From positions 6,598,012 to 6,662,011 of the forward strand of contig CM059623.1 of the NCBI GenBank assembly GCA_030435675.1: a stretch of 64,000 nucleotides of DNA, in the 5' to 3' direction. The translations under genes and the position numbers were made by a program. Origin of the DNA: Steinernema hermaphroditum. Lineage: Eukaryota > Nematoda > Chromadorea > Rhabditida > Steinernematidae. The first letter of the stretch is position 1. Each line of letters starts with the position of its first letter. The notes beneath the pieces were generated by a model, which was not told the origin of the DNA, ran no database searches, and saw nothing but the letters and a program-made list of their open reading frames with translations. This document shows positions 35,501 through 48,000 of this stretch, one piece after another.

Positions 35501-38500
35501 GCAAGAGCTTCGGCCTCCCGTCCCGCAACTGGACCCAGATCAACCCCACCTTCTACGCCGATAACCCTACCGTAACCATAGCGCACCCTCCAACGCGTTC
35601 CTAACACCTCGTTCAGATGTTCAACGAACTGGCGGCGCTCTACAAAGGCAACATCGATGACCTGGACGCCTACGTGGGCGGCATGCTGGAAACGAACGGC
35701 GAGGGCCCCGGGGAGCTCTTCTCCGAGATCATCAAGGACCAGTTCCTGCGGCTCCGCGACTCCGACCGTTTCTGGTTTGAAAACAGACTGAACGGGTGAG
35801 TTCTGGCTCGGAGTCCCCATCCGACGGCTATTTCAGAATCTTCACGGACGCGGAGATCGCCGAGATCCACGCGATTACTCTGCACGACATCATCCGCGAG
35901 ACAACGCGCATCCAGAAGGAGCAGCTGCAGAAGAACGTCTTCTTCTGGCGCGACGGCGACCCCTGCGAACAGCCGTTCCAGGTGAACACGTCGGGCCTCG
36001 AGGAGTGCGTCCCCTTCATGCGCTTCGACCACTTCACCGGCAACGAGGTCACCTACATCTACACGTGCATCGGCCTCGCCACCATCCCTCTCAGTGGGTC
36101 CCCGCCGCCCTTCGGCCTCTGATCCCCTCTTGCAGTTTGCATCGGCGTCGGCTACCTCCTCATCCAGCGGCGCAAGAAGATGGGTCTCGTGGTGCAGCCA
36201 AAGGTGCACAAGGCGTTCAAGAAGGCGAACAAGAAGGCGATCTACTCGGTGCAGGACTTCGGCGAGGGCAAAGGAGAGCCCTTCTCCGTCGCTGGTAGGT
36301 TGACTCGGACCCCGGCACCCACCCTCCTCCGTCTTCAGCGATCGAGTGGCTCAGCGAGGTCTTCTGCCGTTCCGTCAACGTCATCATCGATGCGACGCCG
36401 GCGATCCGCGTGGAAAAGCCGCGCGGGGGCGTCCTCCGGCGCCTTGACCTCTCAGTGACGCGCATCGTCGACGTTGCCACCACCGAACCGGCGTCCGTCA
36501 CACGCTACGGTCCCTACGTGCGTCTCCGTCTCCCGAGGTCTTATGACCTCGTACTCCGCTTCGGCGGCCTCGAGGACTGCCACCGATTCCTGGATGCCCT
36601 GGCGGCATGCCTCGTCTCCTCCCGGAAACAGATGGTCCTCTCACAGGCGCCGAACGACGTCATCCTCGAGGCCGCGGAGACGCGCGACAAGCGCAAGGAG
36701 AAGCTGGATCACTTCTTCCGCGAGGCCTACGCGCGCGCCTTCGACACCCCGAAGCTGAGCGACTCGTCGGCGCCCGAAGACGCCATCTCCGCCGACGTAC
36801 TCGCCACGCACCTCTCGAAAGCGGAGCTGGCCGACGCCCTCGGCATGCGCGAGTCGGACCACTTCGTCGAGCGCATGTTCGCCGTCGTCGCCAGGGCCGA
36901 CGCCACCCACATCTCCTTCCAGGAGTTCCTCGCCGTCCTCCAGAAGTTCACTCACGGTGAGTGGTCCGCCGACGCCGTCCCCTGACGCTCTCTTCAGGCT
37001 CGATGAAGGAGAAGCTGGAGCTCGTCTTCGAGATGTGCGACCGCGAGGGGAAGGGCCGCGTCGACCGCGCCGAGTTCGTCGACTTCGTGAAGTCACTGAA
37101 CGCCGCCGCAGGCGTGCAGGTTGAGCAACGTGTGCAGCAGCAGCTCCTCGATGCCGTCCTCTGCCGCTCCGGCGTCGCCACCGACCGCGCCCACCTCTCC
37201 TACAAGGACTTTGAGGCCATCTTCGGCCAGGTGGACGACCTCCGACGCCCTGTAGGCGTGCATATGCGCGGCGTGAAGCTGAAGGTGAACCTGGAAGAGA
37301 CGGAGAGTCTCCGGAGCTTCACGGTGGCCTCCGAGGACGTGTCGTGCCTCCGCGCAAACTGGCTGTCCGTCTACCTTTCCTACGTGGAGACCTACCGGCA
37401 GCACATCGCCATCCTCTTCATCTTCTTCGCCGTTAACGCCGCCGTCTTCCTCGAGCGCTTCTGGCGTAGGTCCCATTCCCCGTGGCTTCTAGCGGCGCCC
37501 TTTTCAGACTACCGTTACGAGAACGAGCACCGCGACCTCCGAAGAGTGATGGGCGTCGGCATCGCTATCACGCGCGGCGCCGCAGGCGCCATCTCCTTCA
37601 ACATGGGTCTCATCCTACTCACCGTGTGCCGTAATGTGATCACGAAGGCCCGCGAGACCGTGCTGGACGAGTACGTGCCCTTCGACGCCGCCATCGGCTT
37701 CCACAAGATCGTCGCCGTCATGGCCGGCGTCTGGTCGGCGATCCACGCCGTCGGCCACTGCATCAACTTCTACCACGTGGCCACGCAGAGCCAGGAGGGG
37801 CTGCAGTGCCTTTTCCAGGAGGCCGTCTTTGGCTCCAACTTCCTCCCTTCCATCTCCTACTGGTTCTACGGCACCATTACCGGCATCACTGGCATCCTCC
37901 TCGTAGTCGTCATGAGCATCATCTACGTCTTCGCTACGCCCGCCGTCATGCGCCGGGCCTACCACGCCTTCCGCCTCACGCACCTCCTCAACATCCTCTT
38001 CTACGCCCTGACCATCCTCCACGGCCTCCCGAAGCTCCTCGACGTGAGTCCCTTCCACGCGTCACCCTAAGCCCTCTTGCAGTCCCCGAAGTTCTGGTAC
38101 TACGTAACGGGTCCCATCGTCGTGCTCGTCGTCGACCGCATCATAGGCATGCGCCAGGAGTACAAGCAGCTGCAGATCCTCAGCGCCGCCCTGCTCCCCT
38201 CCGACATCATCTACATCAAATACAAGCGCCCGCACTCCTTCCACTTCCGAAGCGGGCAGTGGATCCGCGTCTCCTGCCCCGCCTTCTCCTGCTCCTTCAA
38301 CGAGCGCCACGCCTTCTCCATCGCCTCGGCGCCCCAGGCGCCTACCATAGAGCTCTACATTAAGGTGCGTCCCCCTCCCAGCGCCCCCCTAAGCGCCCCT
38401 TCAGGCGGTCGGCCCCTGGACGTGGAACCTGCGCAACGAGATCAGCATTGCCCAGGCCACCGGAGGCCCCTTCCCCGTCGTCCACATGACCGGCCCCTAC

Positions 38501-39180
38501 GGCGACGGCAACCAGGTAGTCCTGCACGTCGACGCCCGAGACGAGTCCTCTTCAGACGTGGCAGAACTTCGAAGTGGCGGTGATGATCGGCGGCGGCATC
38601 GGCGTGACGCCCTTCGCCTCGACGCTGGCCGACCTCGCCGTGGAGACGTCCTCAGGCAAGCACTCCGAGATCCGCTGCAAGAAGGTCTACTTCCTCTGGA
38701 TCTGCCCCTCCCACAAGAACTACGAATGGTTCGTCGACGAGCTCCGCGGCGTCGAGGCGCTCACCGAGGGAGTCCTCGAGATCCACATCTTCGTCACCCA
38801 GTTCTTCCATAAGTTCGATCTCCGCACGACCATGCTGGTGGGTCCCCTGGCGACGCAGCCCTGACGGCCTTTAGTACCTTTAGTACATCTGCGAGAAGCA
38901 CTTCCGCGGAGACCACGCCGGCGTCTCTATGTTCACCGGCCTCCGCGCCACCAACCACTTCGGACGCCCCAACTTCGACGCCTTCTTCAAGTTCCTACAG
39001 AAGAGACACTACATGGTAGGCGCTCCCCCAGGCACTCCTCACAGTCCCTTGCAGACCCCCGAGATAGGCGTGTTCAGCTGCGGTCCGGCCAGCGTCAACG
39101 AGCAGATCCGGAAGTCCTGCACCGACGCCAATCGCCGCCGCGACGCGCCCTTCTTCACCCACCGTTTTGAGACCTTCTAG
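32599..39180 (+). CDS. bli-3: Dual oxidase (BLI-3/DUOX)
   Basis: Seventeen exons encode about 1515 aa: 32599-32683, 33488-33565, 33604-33693, 33737-33805, 34456-34848, 34889-35571, 35617-35795, 35837-36093, 36136-36294, 36339-36956, 36998-37465, 37508-38043, 38083-38364, 38405-38515, 38556-38837, 38884-39015 and 39055-39180. A possible 36-nt exon at 33388-33423 also fits the phases. DUOX makes H2O2, which in worms drives tyrosine cross-linking of cuticle collagen. It has a signal peptide (LLLLLVLLAPPG) and a peroxidase-like ectodomain from YQRYDGWFNN to about the first TM. EF-hand DREGKGRVDRAE precedes a six-helix ferric-reductase core. FAD (HAFSIASAPQ, GPYGDGNQ), NADPH (GGGIGVTPFAS) and a C-terminus THRFETF complete it. 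Intron 4 (650 nt) holds a dispersed repeat. Confidence 0.97.
34075..34137 (-). repeat. Partial diverged copy of the 126-bp repeat in a bli-3 intron
   Basis: About 60 bases match the first half of the 29.8-kb copy at roughly 85-90%. The match covers the GACCAACC, GAGCGxCCGGA and GGACCGACCGCTCGC blocks and ends CCGCGACACGAGT. It has the orientation of copy A and lies in the 650-nt fourth intron of the dual oxidase gene. Confidence 0.7.
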
Positions 39181-39420
39181 CCCCTCCTTCCCCTGATCCC
39201 CTTTTCGGGTAGGCTCTTCACTTCCATTTGTGGCCATATCCTCTCTCTGCCATGTATATATCCCGTAAACGTCCCTCCTCTCCGCTGTATTTACTGGCCG
39301 CCCCGCCCCCTCCGTCTCGATCCCGCCGAAGCCGTCCGAAGATCGAACTAGTCGTCCGCGCTCAGATGACATTTGGAACTCTTTCCACGAATAAAGAATC
39401 TATGACGTTCCTGGAGTCTC
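39181..39420. other. bli-3 3' region
   Basis: It holds the short 3' UTR of bli-3. GAATAAAG near 39389-39396 contains AATAAA and may be its poly(A) signal. It ends at the 126-bp repeat. Confidence 0.5.
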
Positions 39421-39546
39421 ACTCGTGTCGCGGTGGCGAGCGGTCGGTCCCTCCGGGCGCTCTCTGAGTGTCTGGTTGGTCTGATGGTAAACCCCGTGGC
39501 AGTTGTGAGTTTTCCGGCTTCCAGAGGGAATTGGGACACCCGGAAG
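39421..39546 (+). repeat. 126-bp repeat, copy B
   Basis: Exact inverted copy of 29804-29929, about 9.5 kb away on the other side of bli-3. The preceding bases GTCTC are shared with the partial copy at 34.1 kb but not with copy A. Confidence 0.9.
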
Positions 39547-39900
39547 CCGTAATCCTACCACCGCTGACAACAAGATGTTCGACGTCAAGAATCCGGCCAC
39601 GTGAGAAGTCATCCCGAAGGTCGCCGACGCTCTGAGGACGCCACCACCATCGAAGACGCAACTCCCGGACGACGGACCATCAGATTCGAGCACAGAAGTG
39701 CGCTGTGCCGCAAACGATGTTTCGCTCCTGAATCCGAAGATTTGCCGATTCCCAGAAGCCCCATAAAGCGTTCCGCCACCCACCGGTTCGACATGAACGC
39801 CACGCCAAAGATGAAGCCGTCTGCCAGACATCCTCTGCTTGTCTATTTTCGGTGTCGTGCAAGGCGAAATGCCTTTGATTCACGAAATAAAGTTGTGTAA
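39547..39900 (+). CDS. Small repeat-associated gene, copy B (hypothetical)
   Basis: This is the counterpart of copy A at 29466-29803. The conserved block reads ALCRKRCFAPESEDLPIPR, then SPIKRSATHRFDM and PKMKPSARH, followed by a stop at 39898-39900 and an AATAAA (39886-39891) just inside the end. The ATG after the repeat (39572) stops after nine codons. A longer frame from 39601 carries the conserved block. Compared with copy A the repeat is perfectly conserved while this part has drifted. Whether either copy is translated is unknown. Confidence 0.3.
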
Positions 39901-42021
39901 GTCGTGTAAAGACGTTCCTGACTCTTTCACAGAGACCTCTCATCAGTAGGCCTTCCGCGACGGATAGTGTAGCAGAAGAGGAAGGCAGTGCCTTCTTTGA
40001 CTTTGAAAGCCGAATCACACAGAGCCATTGGAACGTCCAGGTATCGAAAGGATCCGGAAAGTCGTCTCCATCAGTCCGACGGACGTTGGATGAGTGCGCT
40101 TACGCGATCCAAAGCGTCATCCCCGTTATCTGCTCCCTCCATCTTGTCTCCCCTATGGAAAGCCTCCCCTATGGGCGGACGGAGTGCCCCGCCGCCGTCG
40201 GTGAGTCCGCGAAATTATGATTTATGATCCTATTCCGGACCTTTCCGGGTTCGGGAAGAGCTCAGAGCCCGAAGTGGCCCATTCGCGCAGCTCTCGGCGA
40301 GAGATCTGATCGGCCCGGCCGCATTTCTCATCGCCCGATTCGTCCCAAGCAGAGCCTCCTTCCTCTCGGAGCACTACGCTCCCGATAATCTCCTCGCATT
40401 ACTCCCGAACGGGCCGAAAAAGGTCTTTGCCGACGCTCAGCGCAATGTGCCGTGCAAAATGAACTCCCTCTCATCCATTGCTATAGATACCCATGCCTTT
40501 AGGCACAATGCTACTGCCTTTTTGGCGTTGAGACTCGAAAGCCGACAATTCAACCAGCAACGTCTTCAAGAGCTTTCTAGTGACCTCAGGCGGCCAGAAA
40601 GATTGATTTATGAACTAGGTCGGAGTCTCTGGGAGTTCGCTGTGTTCAGGTCCCCTGGAGCGCTTCCATTTTCAACACTGACAGAATTCCACTGCTCTGT
40701 CTTCGGGACGTCATTCGAGAAGTGCTCTGCAGATAGGAATCTCCCCTTCCATTCAGAGGAACTTCTTCTGGAGACACTCAGAGGTTGCGTGAAACAAAGA
40801 ACACACTCACTAAGCCTCCTCGCTACCGTAACCACAGTTCACCGCCGAGTTCTGTGTTCGTCGGCCGAAATCAATCAAATCGTCGTCTTTAAACCGTTGT
40901 CCGAACCTGGTTGTAACATCTTCGAGTCGCCTTTTCGACGGCGATCTGAACTTCACACTTCGATCGGAGCCTTAGGTGCGGCATGACGGTACGGCCTTAA
41001 TAGCGTAATTCCCGACTTGAAACAGTGAGTCATGGAGAGGGAGAAGACGTCCGGGCCTCTCCGTCGGCACTTTTGATTAATCGCGGTCGGAATGCCGCGC
41101 CACCCGCGTTGTTATGCAAATAATCGCGTAACAGGCCTGGCCAGGGGCTTCTCGGATTCCCTGACTCATCGCCACTCAGGTTGCCGGCTGCAGCGCCCTG
41201 CGCCGGCGCGGAGATTACAACGCGCGAACGAGCGTAATTACCGCAACATGTGCGAATTGAATATATCAAATTGGGGCTCCGATCGGCTGTCGGTGGCGAC
41301 TGTTTGCGGAAAGTTGTCGCGGTAACTGTTTCGCTGGTCGACGACCTCTCGAGACGCCGCCCCGGATGGCCCTTCAGCGCCTTTGTCTCTTCCCGGGAGT
41401 ACAAAGGAGGCGCAAGAAGTCCCGAAACGACGGCATCTTCGGCAATTAGGGACAATTAGCGATCCGATTCTCCCCCGACGTTTTGTTTTCGGTGGCGGCA
41501 GCGGCGTACCCCCGAATCCTCGGCCTCTTATCGCCTATCTTCCGGCCGATCGGCCACTTGTCCATTCGAAGGTGCTCTTCGGGGGCGCCGCCCCTCGCGC
41601 GGCCCGAGTGGACGCTGTCCAGCCGCGCGACTGTCGCGTCCTGCGCGCTGTCTACAGACGTGCAGAGCCGTCTATAGACAGCGAAAGAAGACGGTCGTCG
41701 CGCGCAGTTGGCGATCGGCGATCGCCTCTCCCGAGGCGGGGCCTCGACGCCTTCTGGCCTCCTCACGTCGGCAGTTCGTTGTTGCGGCCGCCGATCACTC
41801 GCCTCCCCGCCACTCACCTGCGGCCCTCCGGCTGCCGACCCAGCGACCCTCTCCGCCAAAAAAAAAACGATCGCCTCGCTCCCTCCCCTCCGCCTTCTCG
41901 CGCCCTCGAGCATCTTCTTCCGCGACCGCGATTATCGTCGCGTTAATTAAGGGTGCGCGAGAGCGATCGGAGGCTGATTGATCTACCGCAGTTCGATTAG
42001 TAGGTTCCCGCCACGTTTCAG
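39901..42021. other. Intergenic region upstream of the cyclase-like gene
   Basis: About 2.1 kb with no splice-supported gene; ORFs of up to 187 codons overlap on both strands. CTACCGTAACC (40824) and TAATTA-type words occur. It ends in CACGTTTCAG at 42021, an acceptor without an obvious cis donor, so a probable trans-splice site. Confidence 0.45.
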
Positions 42022-42060
42022 ATGGACCTGCGGAGTCCGGTCCCGGAGCGAACGTCCTGA
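42022..42060 (+). promoter_or_regulatory. 12-codon upstream ORF in the cyclase-like 5' leader
   Basis: The first ATG after the acceptor at 42021 directly begins MDLRSPVPERTS and stops at 42058-42060, 13 nt before the main ATG at 42074. If the leader is joined at 42021, this uORF would be the first translated frame and could restrain translation of the main product. The main frame is itself open back to the acceptor without an ATG. Confidence 0.45.
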
Positions 42061-42073
42061 TCAGCAAGCAGTC

Positions 42074-45000
42074 ATGCCATGCCGAAGCTCTCCACATCGC
42101 TTCGGCGACGCCGCTTTGGAGCGCTCCTTCCGAAGGCAACAGCGCGAGGCGAACCGCGCCATCGTCAGCCACCTGCTGGGAGTGCAGACGGCGATGCTGC
42201 TCCTCGTCGGCCTCAACCACCTTCTGCAGCCCGACCTCACCCTCGTGCTCACTGTGCTCGCCGCCTTCGGCGCCCTCTGCCTCCAGGCGCTGCTCCTCTA
42301 CCGCTCCAACGGCGGTTCCGAGCGCGTCGAGATGCTGCTCGTCGCCCTGTGGACGGCCTTAACCGTCGCCTTCATGTGCCTCCAGGGCTCGCAGACGACG
42401 CTCCTCCCGGCGATCGTCGCCTACTTCTCCGTCTACACCATCTTCCCCTTCGATCTGTGGCCTTCGGTCGCCCTGGGAGTGGCCCTCTCTTGCGCACAGA
42501 CCCTCAGCGTCGTCCTGGCGGCGCTCCCCGACTTCCACCTCGACCAGGTCGGTTCTGCTTCTATGCAAATGGCGTCGGTCGATGGGCTTGAGATTAGGAG
42601 AGTGCGCGACGCGTCTCAAACGAGATTACCCAGATTACCACCGCGATTAGGCTTGTCGCCGTCGCCCCCGGGGATCCGCGGCCCTCCCGCGGAATCAATC
42701 ATAACGGCGCGAGATGAGTCGCCGAGATAGCGATCGATCGTAAAGCGGCGCCGATTCCCAACATGAGATCCACCTGTGGATCGTTCGGGGACTCGGCTCC
42801 GATTTCGAGTCACAGAACAGCTGCCGAGGGTCCTCCGGCGGGCCAGAGTGGACTCTCGGACCTCCGGAGGACTTAATTACCGTAATTCACATTAGGATGC
42901 GTTTACGAGGCCGCCTGTACGGCGAAGTTTCAGTGGAAGAAGCTCGATTCGGAGGCGGAAGAACGCGCAAATTTATTGCGATCGCGGCGGAGGGTCGCGA
43001 CAACAAAATCTCCAGAAGTCGCTTAGAAATAACTGGTTCTTGATCAGTCGAAAAAGACCGTAAATTGCGAATGCCATATGGGGGGCGAGTGGGCATAAGC
43101 CTCGAAAAGCCCCTCGGGACAATAGGGACACTTGTGAATCTTTGCTTTCAGTTCCTGGCGACACTTCTCGTGCACACATGGGCCAACTTCATCGGCGTCT
43201 ACCTGTTCGTGACGCGCTCGAGGCTCTGCAGAGCGGCGTTCCTCAACGCGAGGAATGCGATCCTCTGCGCCCAGAATTCGCACGACGAAAGTCTCCGCAT
43301 GGTAGACGATCCCTCCCGCGCTCCCCTGATCATCCTCTTCCAGAACAAGTTACTCGGCGCCTCACTGCCCTCACACGTCGTCTCCTCGGCCCTCCAGAGC
43401 CAGATCGGCACCGAAGTCCCGCACCTCTACGTGCAGCATTACGCCCAAGTAACGTAAGTCCTTCGGTCGTTTTCGAGACAAGGTGATTTGCTCTACGCGG
43501 GAACGCCGCTTTACGACGGCGGCACCGCCAGGGCCCTCTAGGGCGCGCTCTCTCTCCGAAGTTGCAATTACGATAATTTGGAAGCCGTGCAAAACAAATC
43601 GCGGCGCCGAAAAAATGCGTTCGGCCATAAATCGGTCCATTTGACTAATCGTGACACCCAAAAAGTGACAAATTATCGCTCGTCGCCTTGTTTACAGCGT
43701 TCCCCCAGGCGACAGGCGTCCGTTCCGCTTGTTCCCTCCATTCCAAAAACCGCAACGATCGATCGTCGCTGATCCGCGGGACTCAAAACAAAGGCCGCTG
43801 AGAGGCGAAGCCGGGGGGCGCCTCCGGCGATGATCGATGTGTCGCCAGTCGGTCTTCTCTCCGGGAGAGAGGGCGGCACCCCGGGGCAACGCCGATGGCG
43901 CCGCGAAAAAATGAAGAACAAAGGGTTTGGACGATGAGTTTCAAAAATCGGCGATTTGGATTTATGGATGCGTTTGGAGTGGACTTGGACGTCCTTGTTC
44001 TTCGAGAAGTGGCGGAGGACATAGCGGGGAGCAACCAACTAGGCTATTTTGCTCCCGAAGTTGATCACGCACTTCGCCCTTCTCTAGAGAGTACCTCTGT
44101 GAATGAGTCAGAGGAACCTAAAGTGGAACGTCGGAATATTTTTGCGTCGATTTGGGGCCGAATACTGACAGGAGTCGCTAGCCAAGGGCAGGGATCATGA
44201 AGTGGCGGGAAAACACTCTGCAGACTGCAGAACTTGGGGAGAATGGCGCAAAAAGAGGACACCTTTTCTTGCCGTCAGGGCGATCTGGGCGCCGATCGAT
44301 CACCCACTCATTTTCGGCGACCCAGTCAGAACATGCGGAAGTTGACTGAGATGAGATTTCCTATTCATGGCCGTCACTTGAAGTTCCCACATGTGACAGA
44401 GAAGACGGGGCGACAGTGGCTTCCTTGGAGGCCAAGCTTGCACTCGCGGAGAGAATTTGCCTAACCACCCTTTGTATGTTCCCCCCACAGGCTCTCCTCG
44501 TTTCAGAGTCGTCTTCGCCCGGCTCACGCACCTCGAGGCGCTCCTCCCGCAGCTTAGCGTCCAGGATGGCGCACGTCTTCTCAACGAGTTCCACGCACGC
44601 ATCGATGAGATCGCCCAGGTAACCCCACTCAACCCTACCGTAACCCTGGGACTCTTGCAGAGGAACGAGTGCATTCGGGTGCAGGCGGATGGAATCCTGG
44701 TGGTGTCGGGGGTGCCTTCGATCAGGACCACCCACGCGCGCCTCGCCTCGCAGTTCGCGTGCGAGCTCCGCGCGCTCCTACGCTCCTTCTGCGACTCTAC
44801 CACTGCCGACTTGAACGTGCAGGTTGGCATCGCGTCGGGACCCGTCTCGGCAGGCATCGTTGGCGTCACCAAATGGCACTACGACGTCGTCGGCGCCGCC
44901 GTCGACGAGGCGATCGCACTCCAGGAGAAGTCCTTCCCGGGGTGAGTCGCCCGCGCCTCCGGCTATTGTAGCTACCGTATTCCAGTGTTATTCTGCTGAG

Positions 45001-48000
45001 TGAGGACACGAGGCGGCTCGTGGAGGGCGATTTTCCACTGGATCGGCGGGATGGCGGATGGTCGATTGTGCCGGGAGCCCCGAGCGCGCAGGGACAGCTC
45101 CCTCCGCAGCTCCTCTTCCCCAACCTCCGACGCTTCTCCCTCGTCACCGCACCCCAGGCGATCAACCGGCTCCTGCAGACGATCGCCGCCTCCAACGAGT
45201 CGACTACCGTACTCCTGGGGCGTCGGAAGCGAAAGTTCACGGATCCGACGCGCACGAAGATAGACGACTTCGGCGAGGAGAACGAGGCGAAGCTCATCCA
45301 CAAGGTGACTCTCTGCTTCCGGAACGAAGAGGCCGAGACCGGGGTGGGTTATGGTAGGCACGAAGTCTTCTGAAGCGCCTTTCAGTTCCACATCCAAATG
45401 GACCGCTGGTTTATCCCGGCCCTGGCCATCAGCATCTTCTTTCTCGTCGTCTACGGCGTCTTCCACGTCCTCGTCCTCCCCAGGTACCGTAGCCTATCCC
45501 GACCACCGGTACCCCTCTGTTCCAGACAGATCACCACCCTCGTTGTCGTCATCATTGCCCTCATGGCAATGTTCGTCATCCTCCTCATGCTCTACATCAA
45601 CTTCTTCCAGGTGCCCTCGCACCTACCGTACTCCGATACACGGCCCTTTCAGAGCTTCTGCCAATTCATCACGCGCACCGCCGCCGGTCACTCGGTAGCC
45701 ATCCTCCTCATCGTGGCCATGCTCTTCACCTGCGGGCTCGTCAACACCTTCTCCTGCCCCTCCTTCGACTCCTCCTCCGTCTGTCACGTCGTCCACTACT
45801 CCATGGTGTCCTGCGCCCTCTGGATGGTCACCGCCACCGTGTTCGTCCGCTTCGGTAGCCTGTACCTCGCCGCCACGCTCCTTCTCGGAGTCGCCGCCTA
45901 CTCCGTCCACATCTTCGTCACCCACGCCGACCTCTATGACAACTACTCCAAGAACTTCGGGTACCTTCCCCCCCTTACGCCTTACCGTAACCCGCGCTCC
46001 TTCAGACTCCGCGTCGAAGTGGACCTTCTGCTCGGGCTGCTCTCCCTCGTGGCCACCATTTATCTCCAGGCGCGCAGGAACGAGCGTATGATCCGCTTCG
46101 ACTACCTCGCCGTCCTTAAGGTAGCTCCGTCTGCATGTGGTTACCGTAACCCTCCATTTTAGACCCTCGAGGAGCGCGCGCGCTTGGAGCGCTTCGAGTT
46201 TCTGAACGAGAGGATTCTGTTCAACACGCTGCCAGGGCACATCGCGTTCAACTTCTTACAGAAGTCGGACCCCTACGCGCACCTCTGCCACTCCGTCGGC
46301 GTCGTCAACATTGGAATCTCACGGCAGAAGGCGCCCGAAGACGCGCAAATAACCGCTGACGGCGCCTTCGACCGCTTCAACGCCGTCGTCGTGCAGCTGG
46401 ACAGCCTTCTGGCGCGTTACCCTGGCATCGAGAAGGTGCGCTCGTGGAACGGACACTACACCGCGGCCGTAGGCGTGCTCCCGGAGCTCTCAAAGAACGT
46501 GCACGACACGCCCTCCACTATCGGCGACCTCCTCGCCAGCCTAACCAACTTTGCTCTGGCCGCCAGCGACGTCGTCGTCGAGCGCGGCTTCGCCGTCCGC
46601 GTCGGCATCGACTGCGGCAGCGCCCTCTGTCTCATCCTCGGATCCGAGGCGCCCCTCTACGACGTCGTCGGGCCGCCCTGTGACCGCTCCCGGGCTCTCA
46701 TGGACGCCGCCGGTCGGCACCTGGTTGTCGTCTCCGAGGAGATCTACCTGGCGCTTCGGCCACGCGACTTCAAGTTCGACCACGACCATCCCGTGGTCGT
46801 CAACGGCGCCCTCAAGGCGTACATTTTCATGAGGGACGCGCCGTGTGAGGAGCCGCTGCTCACCTCCTTCCGCCTCGATGACACGCGCTCCCTCGTCTCG
46901 CTTCCCGGCGACGAGACCACCTCCACCGGCGTCGGCATGACGCAGCATCCGCTGGACATGTTCTCCTCGATGACCTCCTCGATGGCCTCCGGCCTCTACT
47001 CCATCGATGTCGGCGTCGAGACGGACACAGAGATGGAGTGGATCACGCCCGAGATGATCGCCCTCGAGGGGCGCCGTCTCCTCCGCCGCAAGAGTTCGTC
47101 CGTCTCCCTCTTCGACGCCAACCGGAACCCGAGGAGCGGCGCCTACAAGGGCTCCCTCGCCCGTCAGTACTCCGAGATCTCCGCCTCCGAAGCCGAGGAA
47201 GGTCCGCCAAGGCGCCTCAGCTCCTCCGCGAGGCTTTCCCTCTCCAGGAACGGCCCGCGGCTCCCCAGCTGGCTGAGCAGTCAGCGCTCCTTCCAATCCG
47301 ACGCCTCAATGCTCCGTAGCGGCAACGAGAGCCTCTCGGCGCTGGATCGCCTCAACGCGGCCGCGAGTCGCGTCGACCGCATGCTCCGCGAGCTGGCTAC
47401 GGTGGACGGCTTCGACGGCGCCAACGGCAACGAGTGCCAGCCCTTCCCTACTAGCTTCGCCCTCTCCGCGTCGACGCGTTCCGTCGCCGACCGCCGCCGC
47501 GAGATGAGCTCCGCTTGCCACACCGAGTACGACAACGCCGACTCCGACGCCGTCTACTCCGACTCCGAGATGATCGGATCCTACAGGTAGGTCCCCAGCC
47601 CGGAATCGTCGTCGATCTAAGACCTTTAGACTCGACGATCTGAAGCGCGTCCTGAAGGGCAACGCCATGGGCACCTCGGGAGCCTCTTGCTCCAGCGGCC
47701 GACGGCGACGAAAGGGAAGTCGGAACCGACACTTCCCCAAGAAGGCGCTCGTCGATACGGGTCGGTCCCCCATCGCGGCCTGCGAACTCAAAAGCGCCGT
47801 TTTCAGGTAACGACGCGGACATTGACAGCGTGTGCTCGTCTCTGGCGTCGTCAAGGATGTTCGTGGAGCCGATCCGCGGCCGCTCGGTGCGTTCCATCGG
47901 CTACGAGGACGAGTACGAGATCGCGACGGACCCCGAGGTCGAGGAGATCTCCGCACGTTGCGAGATGGAGGCCCTCAGCCGCGACATCCGCCGCAACTTC

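Noticed and set aside
34457..36500. Minus-strand ORFs within the dual oxidase exons
   Set aside because: Shadows of a GC3-rich coding strand; the plus strand encodes an unambiguous DUOX.
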